This document shows positions 38,201 through 49,555 of a stretch of 64,000 nt of DNA, in pieces. How positions within the stretch are numbered: the first letter of the stretch is position 1; each line of letters opens with the position of its first letter. Origin of the DNA: Dipetalonema caudispina. Lineage: Eukaryota > Nematoda > Chromadorea > Rhabditida > Onchocercidae. The DNA lies in the NCBI GenBank assembly GCA_013365325.1, contig JABVXV010000004.1, positions 868,001-932,000 on the forward strand. The letters are read 5' to 3'. Made by a program: the position numbers and the translations under genes. The notes below the pieces were generated by a model that worked only from the letters and a program-made list of their open reading frames with translations, did not search any database and was not told where the DNA came from.

Positions 38201-39266
38201 CAACTATTCTCTCAAAACATGTCTGCATATTTCATCTTCTTGGCTTTTAAGAAAAAAAAACATCTTACAATGCTCCATTTGCTAAAGTTCAGGTAATGTC
38301 CCAAATAATGCAGTATATAAAGGTCAAGTGAAGTTTTGAGAAAACCCATGAAATTCCAAAATAATTTTTTGGCTCTGCCCATAACTGAGAACAGAAGCAA
38401 ACGCTGTGAAGTAAATGTAAACACGGAAAACCTATATTTCTGAGAAAAAAGAATTAATCAACCATGTAATACTATAGATTCTGAAAATAAAAACCAATCA
38501 ATCAATAATGTTGTACTTCATTTCCTATAAATTACAGTGAACCATAGTCTGCAAAAATGCAAAAGTTTCCATAAAAATTTTTTTCTTGTTTCAATGCCTT
38601 TAGTCTTATGGAAGTAACCACATGGAATTAATTAATAAAGTTCTACATGGAAATATCTAAAGCTACTTGACTTGTCTATTTCAGTACCGTAGTTCGCATT
38701 TTAATGTCCTCGATGGTAGAATATTTTATACATTAATGTTATTCGGATTTAGCAAGTTCTTTTCCAGTTCTAGTAGCGTTTATCTAACAGTTCATTGACT
38801 CTTGTTAAATAGCTTTACTAAAATAATCACAGAAATTAAAACATGACGAAGTTATTACAATCAGTGAATGAGGTAAAGACGCATTATCCAGAACAGTTGT
38901 GCCCGGTATACATTTGCACTACCAAGCGAAAGTGGTTTGGGGTAAGTAATCGCACAATTCTGTCCAATTATTGGAACTATACTTCCTAGCACCAAACATT
39001 TCACTATTATCTTCAAGTCAAACTAATCTTCGTTCACTCTATCCCATCAATGTTTCTTATTATCAACTCCAAATCCATATTAAAATTCAACAAGACACCT
39101 GGAAATCAGCTGATTCACTGTCATGACTGCCTCCACGTTCCGTCTTGATCACAGGCGGATCTACCACGATACCATCATCATCGCTGTAGGTTGACGTGGC
39201 ATCACTTTCTGTGCCACCCGAGAATGCACCGTCATCATCCATCGCCTCGTCACTTCCTAGCGACAT
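35261..39266 (-). CDS. ari-1: Ariadne-1, RBR-type E3 ubiquitin-protein ligase
   Basis: Takes ubiquitin from an E2 (UBE2L3-type) onto its own RING2 cysteine and then onto substrate; the human homologue ARIH1 works with neddylated cullin-RING ligases. Eight phase-consistent exons: 39266-39099, 38029-37893, 37711-37510, 37372-37229, 36981-36742, 36338-36084, 35827-35555 and 35359-35261 (stop TAA), 505 residues (fly Ariadne 503). Order: acidic Asp/Ser-rich N-terminus (1-56), UBA-like helices (57-102), RING1 starting CVICC (139-143), IBR (about 218-290, [11 protein letters not shown] and CGHEWH), RING2/Rcat with [20 protein letters not shown], catalytic Cys at 306, then the helical Ariadne domain with [17 protein letters not shown] and [12 protein letters not shown], which autoinhibits the family. 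All zinc ligands appear present. Two acceptors six bases apart precede the IBR exon (36981 or 36987); the inner one gives the family's normal VECN junction. Divergent from GPN2. Confidence 0.96.
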
Positions 39267-40353
39267 TCGAACAGAATCCCTCACTCTTTCTCTTTTTAGC
39301 GCTTCTTCCGAATGTTTTTTTGGTAGTGTTTTTTGGAATAGCTATGATATAATAACCATATAACCGTTACTATCTTTTCACACCAATTCCCGTCGCTCTC
39401 TTTTTTTTCCAAAAAAGCAGCTTCGTGTTACACGACCTGCCTTCAGTACACAAACGAATAGCAAACAATGATGCAATACCTGAAATATAACTTGTTTTAT
39501 ACGAAACATAATGATCAATAAATCTGTAATCTTTACAAAAAACCACACGCAACACAAGCAAATGAGCATATCATTTGTCTATTGAGATATCAGAAGTAAC
39601 ACGTGAAATCGGAAATATACGTATGTAATACGTGTAAATAGACATTATTATTATTATTATAAAATCCATGAACAACAAAATAATCTTTTCCAAAAAATCA
39701 AGATGATATGTATCATGGTATTAGCATTAAACAATATGTTGCGCTAGATAAGATTAAACAGCACTTCTTATGAATTTCAAAACAGGTCAATTTATCCAAA
39801 CAACATTGCTGACAGCCGATGACAATTATGAAAGGTCAAAGGCAACTTGCCAATAGTAACAACATGGAAAATTCGTCTCACTCAAATCGAAATTTGTGTG
39901 GAAACTTCGAACAATACGGTGGAATACTTTCGGTTATTTGTAAGACGACGGACTGTTATATCTCGGGATGCGGGGGGAAGGTTGGGAATAGTGAGCGATT
40001 GCCAGTTTCGTTGGTTGTAAGTGGACTGAGGTGAGGATTGCTAGAATTGCAGGAGAGGACAGAAAGAGAGCTTACAACTGTAACAGAGATTAAGAACATT
40101 GAGACAAGAGAGGAGGACGGTAAACGAAAATGGTGCAGGCAAAATTTTGAGATTATCGAGAATGATATGTTTTGAAGAATAACGCGAATAATGCAAGGTG
40201 GTAGTTGAATAACCGATTCAAAAGGATTGAAGTGGAAATTAATGCTTATTCTATCTTTGTTCAGCATTTCCCGGAATACATCGATTTCTCTACAAATCAA
40301 CAAATGTAATATTTTCAGGAATATGATGCGTGAAACTTGAGATAATAAGTACG
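39267..40353. promoter_or_regulatory. Divergent intergenic region between ari-1 and GPN2
   Basis: About 1.1 kb separates the two start codons, which point away from each other, so it must carry both promoters. It contains moderately GC-rich patches (about 39950-40080). A 70-115 codon open stretch on each strand here has no family likeness and is not called. Confidence 0.5.
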
Positions 40354-41837
40354 ATGATGTTTGGACAAATTATTATTGGTGCACCGGGTGCAGGGAAAAC
40401 AACTTACTGCAATGGCATGAGTCAGATCTTGTCACAGCTTGGCCGACGTGTTATTTGCGTGAATTTAGATCCTGCAAATGATTACATCCCTTACAAATGT
40501 GATATCGATATTCGGGAACTGGTGAAAATTGAAGATATCACCAGTCGATTGAATCTTGGCCCTAACGGAGCACTAAGGTTGTTTGTATATTGTTTACTAT
40601 GACAAAGTGAACCAACAATCGGGGGTGGTGTATCTAGCTCTTGGTTATTACTTTTGAATTCGCAGCTAAGAAGTTTGAGAGAAAAATGAAGAATTTCTTT
40701 GCTCCAGAATATCTTGCAGTGGTCTCTAAGCACGTGGTTTGGACTTAGTTCTCTTTTTAATAGTTAGAATATTACTTTTAATCTATGTTTCTTAGGTACT
40801 GCATGCAAACTTTGAAGAAGAATATTGAATGGTTACGATTGAAGCTGTCGCGTGTGGATGGATATTTGCTTTTCGATTTCCCAGGACAGCTTGAGCTATA
40901 CAATAGTGATAACTGCATCACATCCATTATCCATAGCGTAAGCTGGCGTCTTCTTAGAAGCAATCTTGACATCAAATTATTGACAATGAATTTTAGAAAG
41001 TAGCATTTAACGTTGAACCGCTAAGCTAAAATCTTGTAGTCATACATTATTTTTGAGCTTCATTGACATGATTTTCGACGGTTCACCGATCGAGTTTATG
41101 GGCCTGCTGTCTAGATATTTGTTTTTTATAGGGACACATATTTTCATTTCTTAAACTCAATCATGAGAACTCACTTGCCTTTATCATCTGTAAAGTTTGG
41201 AAACTATAATAATAAGCCGGTCGTTTGAGCGTTCAACTTTTAGATGGAAAAATGGAGTCTCCGTTTGGTCGCTGTGCATCTTAGCGATAGCTTATATTGT
41301 TCGGATGCAGGTAAATTCATTTCGGTATTGTTAAGCGCACTTTCTATCATGGTGAACCTAGAATGTGCTCAAATCAATGTATTATCGAAACAGGACTTAT
41401 TGGAAGATGACGATTTACCGTACAACTTCGAGTTTTTTGAACAACTTCCTGATGCGTTACGGTTGGTCGAGTTACTTGATGTGAGTATTCATTCGCAAAT
41501 GTTTTCAATAACTCAGCGCAGTTTAGCTAGCGCATTCCGGAACATTTCTATACAGTAAGGATTGGTTGTTTAGCTTTACTTTAAAAACGTTAACAAGTAA
41601 TTACAAAAGCCATTTCTCCCTACTAAAGAGAATTTTTAGGAAAATCCAATACTCAAACAATATAAAGGATTGAATGAAATGCTTTGTTCGGTGATAGGCG
41701 ATTATGATTTGGTAAAATTTGTGGGTTTGGATGTTACAAGCAGGAAGCATATGTTGAATTTACTAAAATTAGCTGATACTGCTAATGGTTATGCCTTCAT
41801 CGAAGCATGTGATCTCAGAAATATTGTGCAAAAGTGA
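40354..41837 (+). CDS. GPN2: GPN-loop GTPase 2
   Basis: A GPN-family GTPase; with GPN1 and GPN3 it helps assemble RNA polymerase II and bring it into the nucleus. Four phase-consistent exons: 40354-40577, 40796-40937, 41244-41480 and 41640-41837 (stop TGA), 266 residues. Motifs: Walker A GAPGAGKTT (9-17), VNLDPAND, the family-defining GPN triplet in LGPNG (69-71), the switch II-type FDFPGQ (about 101-106), VHLSDS, and the base-recognition LSKQD (169-173). The C-terminal part (KQYKGLNEML) follows the human enzyme, but the protein stops about 45 residues earlier, so the variable tail is absent. There are two in-frame ATGs at the start (40354 and 40357). It is divergent from ari-1. Catalytic elements are complete. 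Confidence 0.94.
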
Positions 41838-42618
41838 CAGTTATTGCTCCACTTATAATTTTTTCGTGATATCTAGTCAGAAATTTGGAGTTAAACGAAA
41901 ACTTTGTTTTCTTCATGCACTATTTCTCGAAAAAAAAAGTAATAGCCATGGTAATATAGACATCGCTTTGATATCGGATAGAAATGAGCGGGAAATAGCG
42001 CAATATAATAGTTTTTAATCATTTCTTTTTGTGTAAAGTTTTGTTTTTTTTTTCTTTTTGATTTTACAATATCAGTATTGTTAAAATATGCAGGTCGTAT
42101 GTGTTAATATCATTTAACTTTACTGTTTATAAAGAAATTTACTTTAGAAAAAGTATATATTATTAACGTTGCATTGTACATAAGGAGTTTGTTCTTTTTG
42201 ATCATGAGTTTGGAAGAAGAGTTCTTTCCTTTCATGTATATCGAAAATAAGCCTTATTGTAGAATTTATTCGAATAATAGATAAATAACACGAACTGATA
42301 GTAGAAGGTTTGATAGATTTAACAGTAATTGAGGTTGACCGATCGGTGAAGATTCAGATTTGTTATTATTGAGGTGGAAAGTGTTTTTATGTTCAAGATA
42401 GTTCATTACTTTCACTCATATTTCAAGCAGAATATAATAATGAAGACTTTGTTTTATTACCATTCAGATACGCAAGATGAATTGTTGGATTTCAAGTTCA
42501 TTGATTTGCATGCTACAGCGCAAATACGTATAATTATAAAGAGTTTATATTTATTTAGAAAATTAGGTTAACGGAAAGAAAAGTTGTCACAAAGTGAAAG
42601 ATATAGAAAAGAAGTATT
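41838..42618. other. Intergenic stretch after GPN2
   Basis: About 0.8 kb, AT-rich, with no supported exon. It contains the GPN2 3' UTR and the upstream region of the next plus-strand gene. Confidence 0.5.
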
Positions 42619-43871
42619 ATGAAATTCAATGAAATTCAGTATATGGGATTGAGGTCACAAAAATGGAACGGTTTAGAACATGCAAGTAGCGGAATCCCTA
42701 CCGTAGTGATTGCGGTGATTTGTATTCCGTGGCTTCTTTCGTCACCGTTGAACGACCTTCCAGGCTGTAGTGATCTCGAGGTACAACCTGAGCTAGCGAC
42801 CTCATCCAAATATGGATTATTCGTTTTTGGAAAAGTTCCACAGCCAATCAACAAGCATGCTTTCATTGAAGTTAGCTTGAGATTATCATTCCTTCTGAAA
42901 GTATTCCATTTAAAATCACAGCTAGTTTGGGTACATTCTTTCACAGAAGAACTAAAAAAGCAGCTAAGTGCGAAATTTGTTTTCTCAAGATGGGAAGAGA
43001 GGAATAGAAAAGCAGCAAAAGCTTGAGTATCAAAAGTCGTCTAGAAATCTCACAGTTTTCGTTGATTGCTTAAATTAAAAAGAAAAAAAGATGTAATTCT
43101 CTTCCCGAAATTTCTTCGATGAAATTTTTGGAAAATTTTTTTAGCTCACTAATGAAATTTATGAAAAAAGGAAGCAGTATTTTTTTAAAGGAAATTTTCT
43201 CAGCTTCCATTTTCCCGGCTGATACTGCTCTTTCCAAGAGAATAAAGCATGCACTTATAAATTTCATGTAAAAAGGATGAACTTTTTACTAATCTCCAAA
43301 TGCGATTTGTATTTATCGACTATTTTTATCCAAAAATTTTTTCATTCTTGCAAAAATCGTTTTGTTGTTTAAATGAATGATATTATGTTAGATACCATTG
43401 AGAGATGGGGGAACAATGGAAGTACCCAAAGGTATTTATCATTATTCGGAGAGATCTCAAGAGTTTGACATAGATGCAATCATACCAAAATTGGAACATC
43501 CATTTCAAGCATTCGGATCTCACGTAATACCTGCCAATGCCATTCGGTATGGATCCGATCAACTTACAATTTCTCATGAAACAAAGAAAAGGTGGCTATT
43601 CCTTAAAAAATTTTTCATCCAATTTTAACGATTGGTTTCAGGGAAGGAATAGATTAGCAATAATTAGGGTAGGAATTTTAATTCGTTCTTCTCTGATAGC
43701 GGTCAATCAAATCTCTTATTCGTTCAGTCACAGAATGTAATTATAATAGAATATATTAAATTTCATGTTTTCGTAAAATCGACACATAGCTGCAAAAATT
43801 TCAGGAAAAAGTTAAGTGGAGCTGCTCAATTTTTTAATAACTTTTTCAGCAAAATTTCTAAATTCAAGTGA
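42619..43871 (+). CDS. Unrecognised 172-residue protein with an N-terminal membrane segment
   Basis: Three exons: 42619-42870, 43392-43591 and 43805-43871 (stop TGA), with donors GAA|gttagc and AAAAG|gtggct and acceptors atgttag and aaatttcag. All phases agree. The joins give smooth sequence (AFIE/IPLRDGGTMEVPKG and HETKKR/KKLSGAAQFF), which supports the model. A hydrophobic stretch (IPTVVIAVICIPWLL, about residues 25-40) could be a single membrane anchor or an uncleaved signal. It is followed by a soluble part with KYGLFVFGK, a charged middle segment and a basic C-terminus ending FFSKISKFK. I do not recognise the family. The local base composition is less AT-rich than the flanks, as expected for coding DNA. 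Another in-frame ATG eight codons in could be the true start. Left unspliced, the first exon would read on to a TGA at 43024; that form is less convincing. Confidence 0.55.
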
Positions 43872-44400
43872 AGTTGTGTGATAATTGTGGAAGCTTAATA
43901 TTGAAAGATCACAATAGTTCATAAATCTCAGCATGAGATTATTCCCTGAAGAAGAGGTCATGGCATAAAACATTGGAAAAACTTTTTTTCTTAAATTGTT
44001 AAAATGATTATCAAAATATGGTTCGTTTGGATTGCATTAACGGATTATGGAAAGTGAGAAAAAGTAACTTTCATTAAAATAAGAATATTTTTTAGCTATA
44101 ATAAAAATTGCTATTACATATCTTTATTTTTCTTCTAATTTCCTTATTTAAATAAGAATATAAAACTCAAATACAAAATTGACATTATATTCATCGGCAC
44201 AAAATCAATTATCAATAGGAAATGATAAGTTTACATTAAGATATCAAGTTTCATTTTGCATCTCAATACATTGTTCGAGACATTACAAACACTTTTTACT
44301 TCAAATATCGTATAAGTCTGTTCAACTAAATGGGGCTAGGTATACTAAGTAAGTAAGTAACTCTTATTATAAGTAACTTCAAAGCAGCAATAAATTTCAG

Positions 44401-44884
44401 TTGAACTTCTTTCAAATGATATCAATTCGAGCCTCAACAGTGATGTGAATCGAACCCTAACTGAAGCACGGAATAAATGCTTTAAAATGGCAAACAAGGC
44501 TTGTAAGGAAGCATTACGACAATGTCATGAATTACGAGCTAAGCAAATGGAACAGAATGATGCAACACTGCAGAAGAAATTGATTCGAATGGTAAGTTAA
44601 ATCAGAAGTAAACCAAATTAAAATGAATCAAATCTGATTTCTTTTTTTCTTTGACTTGTTAAAACCACATAGCAAAACTGGAACATAAATTTCTTTTATA
44701 TTCGAAAAAAAAAAAGTTATTTCAGGGCATCGAACTGATGACTGAACTGAACTCCAAAGTTCTAGATTATAGCAGTTTGGGAATTCTAGTCGGTATGCCT
44801 GGTATTGAACCGGTTTATGTGGATACTGAAGTGGACCGGAGTGTTGATACTCGAATAGAGCTTGATATGAACTTACCATACTAA
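44401..44884 (+). CDS. Unrecognised protein, last two exons (5' part not identified)
   Basis: Exons 44401-44591 (acceptor aaatttcag, donor ATG|gtaagt) and 44726-44884 (acceptor ttatttcag, stop TAA), in phase. They encode about 115 residues. The first part is basic and helix-prone (NKCFKMANKACKEALRQCHE, then KQMEQND), likely a coiled coil. The C-terminal part is short and acidic, ending ELDMNLPY. The first exon starts with two bases of a split codon, so an upstream exon ending in phase 1 is needed; none was found between 43872 and 44400. If translation instead starts at the internal ATG (KMANKAC), the product would be about 86 residues. Function unknown. Confidence 0.5.
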
Positions 44885-45203
44885 CTTCTTTTTTATGCAA
44901 ATGAGTTGAACGAGTTGACCACACCACACTGACTTCTTCAATCATAAAATTGTTTAAACATCGTTGCAGATACTCTAATAATAGCTAATTAGTCGCAAGA
45001 GATTATTTTGGTAGGAGAGGTTCTTCTTTGATATAATTGAGAATAGAGCACTGATGTTTTGCTTTAAAATGATATTATTTCTAAAGCACTTGGATAGATC
45101 AGATATACGTATCATAAAGAGGTGATCTGAAAATTACATTAAAGAAGTAGTGAAAATTACATCAAAGAAGTAATGAATAAGTTAAATTTGTCGCATGAAG
45201 GCC

Positions 45204-45335
45204 TCAGAGTAACGATTCTGAAGCGCTGTCATGTCTGCTGCTTGCCGCAACGACAGCTTTAACTTCCGATAAAAAAAGTGTAGTAAGCGCAAGGCTCATT
45301 AACAGGACAGATACCCTGGTCTTCTTTCTTCCCAT
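45204..45335 (-). CDS. Possible 43-residue secreted peptide
   Basis: A short minus-strand frame with its own ATG (45335) and TGA (45204). It encodes a near-ideal signal peptide: basic n-region MGRKKTR, hydrophobic core VSVLLMSLALTTLFLS, then a small polar tail rich in Ser, Ala and charged residues after a possible cleavage at VKA or VAA. The surrounding block (about 45200-45480) is less AT-rich than its flanks. It may be a tiny secreted peptide or the first exon of a gene whose later exons were not found. An in-frame stop four codons upstream of the ATG limits the start. Confidence 0.35.
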   Translation of the reverse strand: MGRKKTRVSVLLMSLALTTLFLSEVKAVVAASSRHDSASESLL

Positions 45336-45950
45336 CACACTATTCACCTACGATTTCAATTTCTCCATTTCTTTGCTATCTAAAGTGTCGTCATCAATGA
45401 TATAATCACTGATTGTTGTCGTTATCGCGAATCAGCCTCATCCTCAGAAGATCGTAGCAGGAGCGCAACCAGAAGATATTGGAATGAATCTTTATGTTAC
45501 AGCTTCTATATCATTTAATGTTTCACAATTCTAATATAAAGGTATTATTATACCTGCTGTGAATTTAAATCACTTGACGATTCTTGTTCAAAAAGATTTG
45601 CCTTACCAGTTTGTTGTATCCGTTTATTTCCAGTAGCTATATCTTTTCCCTTCATCTGTTATGTTCCATCTTATCCGGTATCGTTGAAGCTATCATTATA
45701 TAATCAGTACTGTCATGCTATTCGGGTGATAGAAACTATTTTCCTTTCTTCTACTGCATTGCACTTTCCGCTGAGGAACATTACTTTAGAAGCAGAAACC
45801 ATTGAAACATTAATTTAATTAAAGAAGTTTAAGTATAATTACATCTGTAATGAAACAGGATGGTGCCCTTACAATTTACGAATACAAACTTTCTTTCACA
45901 TCATCTACATAAATCGAATAAATTAACGTCTCAACATTAATTTTAACGTC

Positions 45951-46006
45951 CTTTCACGTGAAAGATACCTTCAGCGTTTCAGTACTGTTATGCTTTCACG
46001 TGATAG
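45951..46006. promoter_or_regulatory. Twin E-boxes (CACGTG), the first inside a 14-base palindrome
   Basis: CTTTCACGTGAAAG at 45951-45964 is a perfect palindrome. A near copy, CTTTCACGTGATAG, lies at 45993-46006. The two CACGTG cores are 42 bases apart, about four helical turns, and sit about 145-195 bases upstream of the exon at 46150. CACGTG is the classic site of bHLH-Zip dimers (Myc/Max-, Mondo- and TFEB-type, including nematode HLH-30). Confidence 0.55.
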
Positions 46007-46149
46007 ATGCATGCCGATATATTTATATAGACGATGCGGAAAAAAATTTGCATTTGAAGATTGTAAAGACACCTTTCTGTTTCATGACAGACACGATTAT
46101 ACTTTAATTTCTTTAATTAACTTAATGCTTTAATAGTTTCGGCTTCTAG

Positions 46150-46560
46150 ATAGTGTCCCTAAGCAGAAAGTTCAGTACGGTAGAAGAAATAGAGGAAAAT
46201 AATTATGTAAATGAAATACTTATGGATAAGCAATCAAATTCAAGAAGTTTAATTTGGATTAAATCAGATAAACGGCCATATAGACGGAATGATGAATGCC
46301 TTAATAAACCACAGCTTTATGCCCTTTATTCTTATCAAACTTGTGTAAATCATTATCGAAATTTCCATTTTTTAACTCAAAGTTTTCGTTATGGACAACA
46401 ATCTTCTACATGTGTCTATTGGAATATTTTAGACTTCAGTCTTCGAAATATTCCTCCAAAATCGACTATTGTTTTGGTGAAAAACTGTAAGTCTGTAACC
46501 GCGATGGTGATCAATCAATTGAAAATATTAATTGAATTAATTGGCGAAAATATTGGTTAA
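46150..46560 (+). CDS. Unrecognised gene, terminal (or only) exon
   Basis: After an acceptor-like cggcttctag, the frame is open for 136 codons to a TAA at 46560, long for this AT-rich DNA. The translation has a normal residue mix with Cys, Trp and Tyr (LYALYSYQTCVNHYRNFHF, YGQQSSTCVYWNILDF). No signal peptide, membrane segment or familiar motif is evident. The first in-frame ATG is at 46222 and would give 112 residues; the 24 codons before it also look coding, so an upstream exon may exist. The twin E-boxes just upstream are consistent with this being a transcription unit of its own. Function unknown. Confidence 0.4.
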   Translation: MVSLSRKFSTVEEIEENNYVNEILMDKQSNSRSLIWIKSDKRPYRRNDECLNKPQLYALYSYQTCVNHYRNFHFLTQSFRYGQQSSTCVYWNILDFSLRNIPPKSTIVLVKNCKSVTAMVINQLKILIELIGENIG

Positions 46561-49500
46561 ACAAGCATTAATTGAATGAGAGAAAAAAGAATCAACTCGA
46601 TATTTATTAGTAACTGATGAGAAAATTTAATGGTGCTGTTATAGAAAAAAATATTTGACGATGACATCAGAAAATATTTCCCAAAATAAATCTACTTTTT
46701 GATGAGATCCGAAATTGATAATTTCTGAAATTATCCTATTATTGCTTATGTTTAAAAAGTTTTAAACCGATCTTTAGGAAATAAAAGCTCCTATCGGCGT
46801 TGAAAATATGATTATCTTATAATCTTAATGAACCGATATGAATAATAATATTTCTTTTCATATGCCTTACAAGCTTTCACGTAAATAATATTAATGTCTT
46901 ATTAGGCTTCTAATTTCCTCTACAATTATGGCTTCTTATCATATGAAAAAGAGTACATTGACGAAGAATAATTCAGCAATTCCGTTTCTTTTTAGTCTTC
47001 TCGTTTCATAAAATGTAAAACAATATAATTACGCTTCCCGAAGATTTATATTTTTAATTTCTGTCAACATTGTCAATTTCTTCTTGAAAATGATAGTGTC
47101 TGAGGCTTAATTCCAAATTTCCATATGTTGTGGTAGGTACACATTTAAGCTATCGATAACTTGACCAAAAAAATCAATTGATCTGTCAATCTCGGAAGTC
47201 ACATTTCATCCTTCGATAATTTCACGGAAACGTTATGTAACTATTTAAATGATTCAAGCCATGGGATATAACTGAAAGTATTCAATGTTGTTGGAGTAAA
47301 TGAAATGATTGCACATTCATTTCACATATATCATAGAGTTTGTAATCACATTGTATGCAACATATTTTATTACACAATAATCTTAGAAAAAAGCACTCTA
47401 CTCTTAATCTTTAACCTCAAGATTTTAAATTTAAAATGATGTGCTGAGATTGTAGTTAAATTTAAAAGATCATTGTGTAAACTTTTGATATTTTAATGTT
47501 GTAAAGTTAGCGCAAAACCTGACTTACGAAGTACAGAATTATTGCCAAAAAAATAATTTGGAAATTGAAATTGAAATTGAAAGAAGGATAAAAATGAATG
47601 TTTGATTTTGCAAAGTTTGAAATAATTTATAGTTTTGTAAACAACTAAAGGAGTGGATACATTTGGTGATTATGCAATCTATGGTCATCAAAAAGTAATG
47701 CATAAATGTAACACTGTTTAAGGAAATTTTGTCCGAAATTCATTTTGCTTCATAAATCTGATCGTGTTATGAAACTTGAAATAAAAATTATCCCCTAATT
47801 GTTGATTCTAATAATAACAAAAATGATCATTTCTAAATGTTAGAAGTTCATATGTCATAGATTTATTTATCTTAGTGCTGGCGCTTAGCAAAATTTCTAT
47901 TCAATACTACGAATATTTTTTAAAAGCTTAGATTCAAATTATTACTTGAAATGAAATTAACATTTTGTACACTCATTTTTTCAACTGACATGTTAGAAGT
48001 CTGCTTGAATTTATAGAATTTGTACTCTTTGAAAATGTCATGACATATTTTGTGCAATTACATTTAAACAGACAAGTCACATTCACCAATACAATGTCAC
48101 GAAATATTTACCATAGATTGAAAAAGTAAAGTAACATTATTCGACAGTTGGTTAAATTCTAATTTATGCAACAGTTTTCCCGTATTGAATTTTGAAAATT
48201 ACATTTGTGATGAAATGAACACGTCGTATGGTCAAATGATTTGATATAATGTGACAAAAATTAGCAAGTACGGTTAAACATAAGAACTATTAGCTGATAA
48301 TTTACAATGCTAAGCTCATTTCATATTTTAATAAATTGAACTGTTTCATGTATCCATAATGATTACATCCCGATATTGAGAAATACATCCCGATACATCC
48401 CGATATTGAGAGAAGACTGGGCCATTATCAAATTTATTCGCATAAACTGCAGTAATGTACTGTATTTTTCGAAGAATTGTAATAAAAATGCGTTATATAT
48501 TTTGTGAAGCTCAATGGTGAATGATATTTATGGCCGAACATAAATAATGCTAATTTTCGACCAATCCTATATCCACAACGGATAATCCATACAACAGCAC
48601 CTGTTAAGATTTATTCATCTTTCTTTTTTTTTACAATTAATGATCAAGGTCGATATATATATATAAAGGAACAAAGTTGAAAATGAAAGAGGAAGCAAGA
48701 AAGCTATCCAAAATAAGAAATTCATCATTCTCTCTGAATATTGACGTCATATTTTCTTCTCTATCTTCCTCTTTCTCTATTTAAATGAGCCAATTCATCC
48801 ATTCGTTATTGTCCTAAGTTTATAAATGCGCAATAGAAGTTGTAGCTGTTTTAAAAGTTATTTATAGAAGCAAATCAAAACCATTCTGTGATTTAGTCAT
48901 TAATTGATCGATATCTTAATAATGATATTATCATTACCATTCATATCTCTTCGGTACATCATTCTTACCAAAAATTACTTCACTATTTATTCATATATCA
49001 CCTTGATTGCTCGCTTTCATATTCATTACTCATTTTATTCAACATCTCAATGTTGTATCCGTGAAATAATCTCTATCAAAATCATCATTATCACAATCAT
49101 GCAGGATAACCCACAATATTATTTTAAATAATAGCCCTTTCTTTACTTATGTATAATTCCCTTCCCACACTTACACAACATTTTTGAAAGTGGAAGATGG
49201 AAGTGAATTTTGAAATGTTCAAATTACAGAATGTTTCACGCTAGACAGACAGTGTCATTCTTCTATTTGGTGGAAATGGAAGAGAGACGCTGTTTGGTGG
49301 AAGTACGATCGTTTCACCGTAACGGTAATTCAAAACTGGCTGCTGGCAACAACATTGTTGTAGGCCTATCACTGCAAAGATATCAATGGCAACTTCGTCT
49401 ACTCAGATCACAGTAGTAAGGGGTCAAGCATTTATAGGTCAGCTTACGCTGTTAACCACTAGCAAAATATAACTTTGCGGAATAGGTCTTGCAGGCCAAT
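46561..49500. other. Intergenic stretch, AT-rich
   Basis: About 2.9 kb with no supported exon on either strand. Contains one small tandem repeat at 48363-48413, listed separately. Confidence 0.5.
48363..48413. repeat. Short imperfect tandem repeat (TACATCCCGATATTGAGA unit)
   Basis: The motif ACATCCCGAT occurs three times within 45 bases, and the longer unit ACATCCCGATATTGAGA twice, flanking a truncated copy. Looks like a recent local duplication. Confidence 0.8.
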
Positions 49501-49555
49501 CCAGGTCATTTTTTGGAGGAATAGACTTAAAATAGTGAAGTATGGCTTAATAGAT

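Noticed and set aside
39819..40303. 71-codon plus-strand and 115-codon minus-strand open frames between ari-1 and GPN2
   Set aside because: Shared promoter region, no family likeness and incompatible with either neighbouring gene.
44628..44945. 105-codon minus-strand open frame
   Set aside because: Antisense shadow of the well-bordered plus-strand exon 44726-44884.
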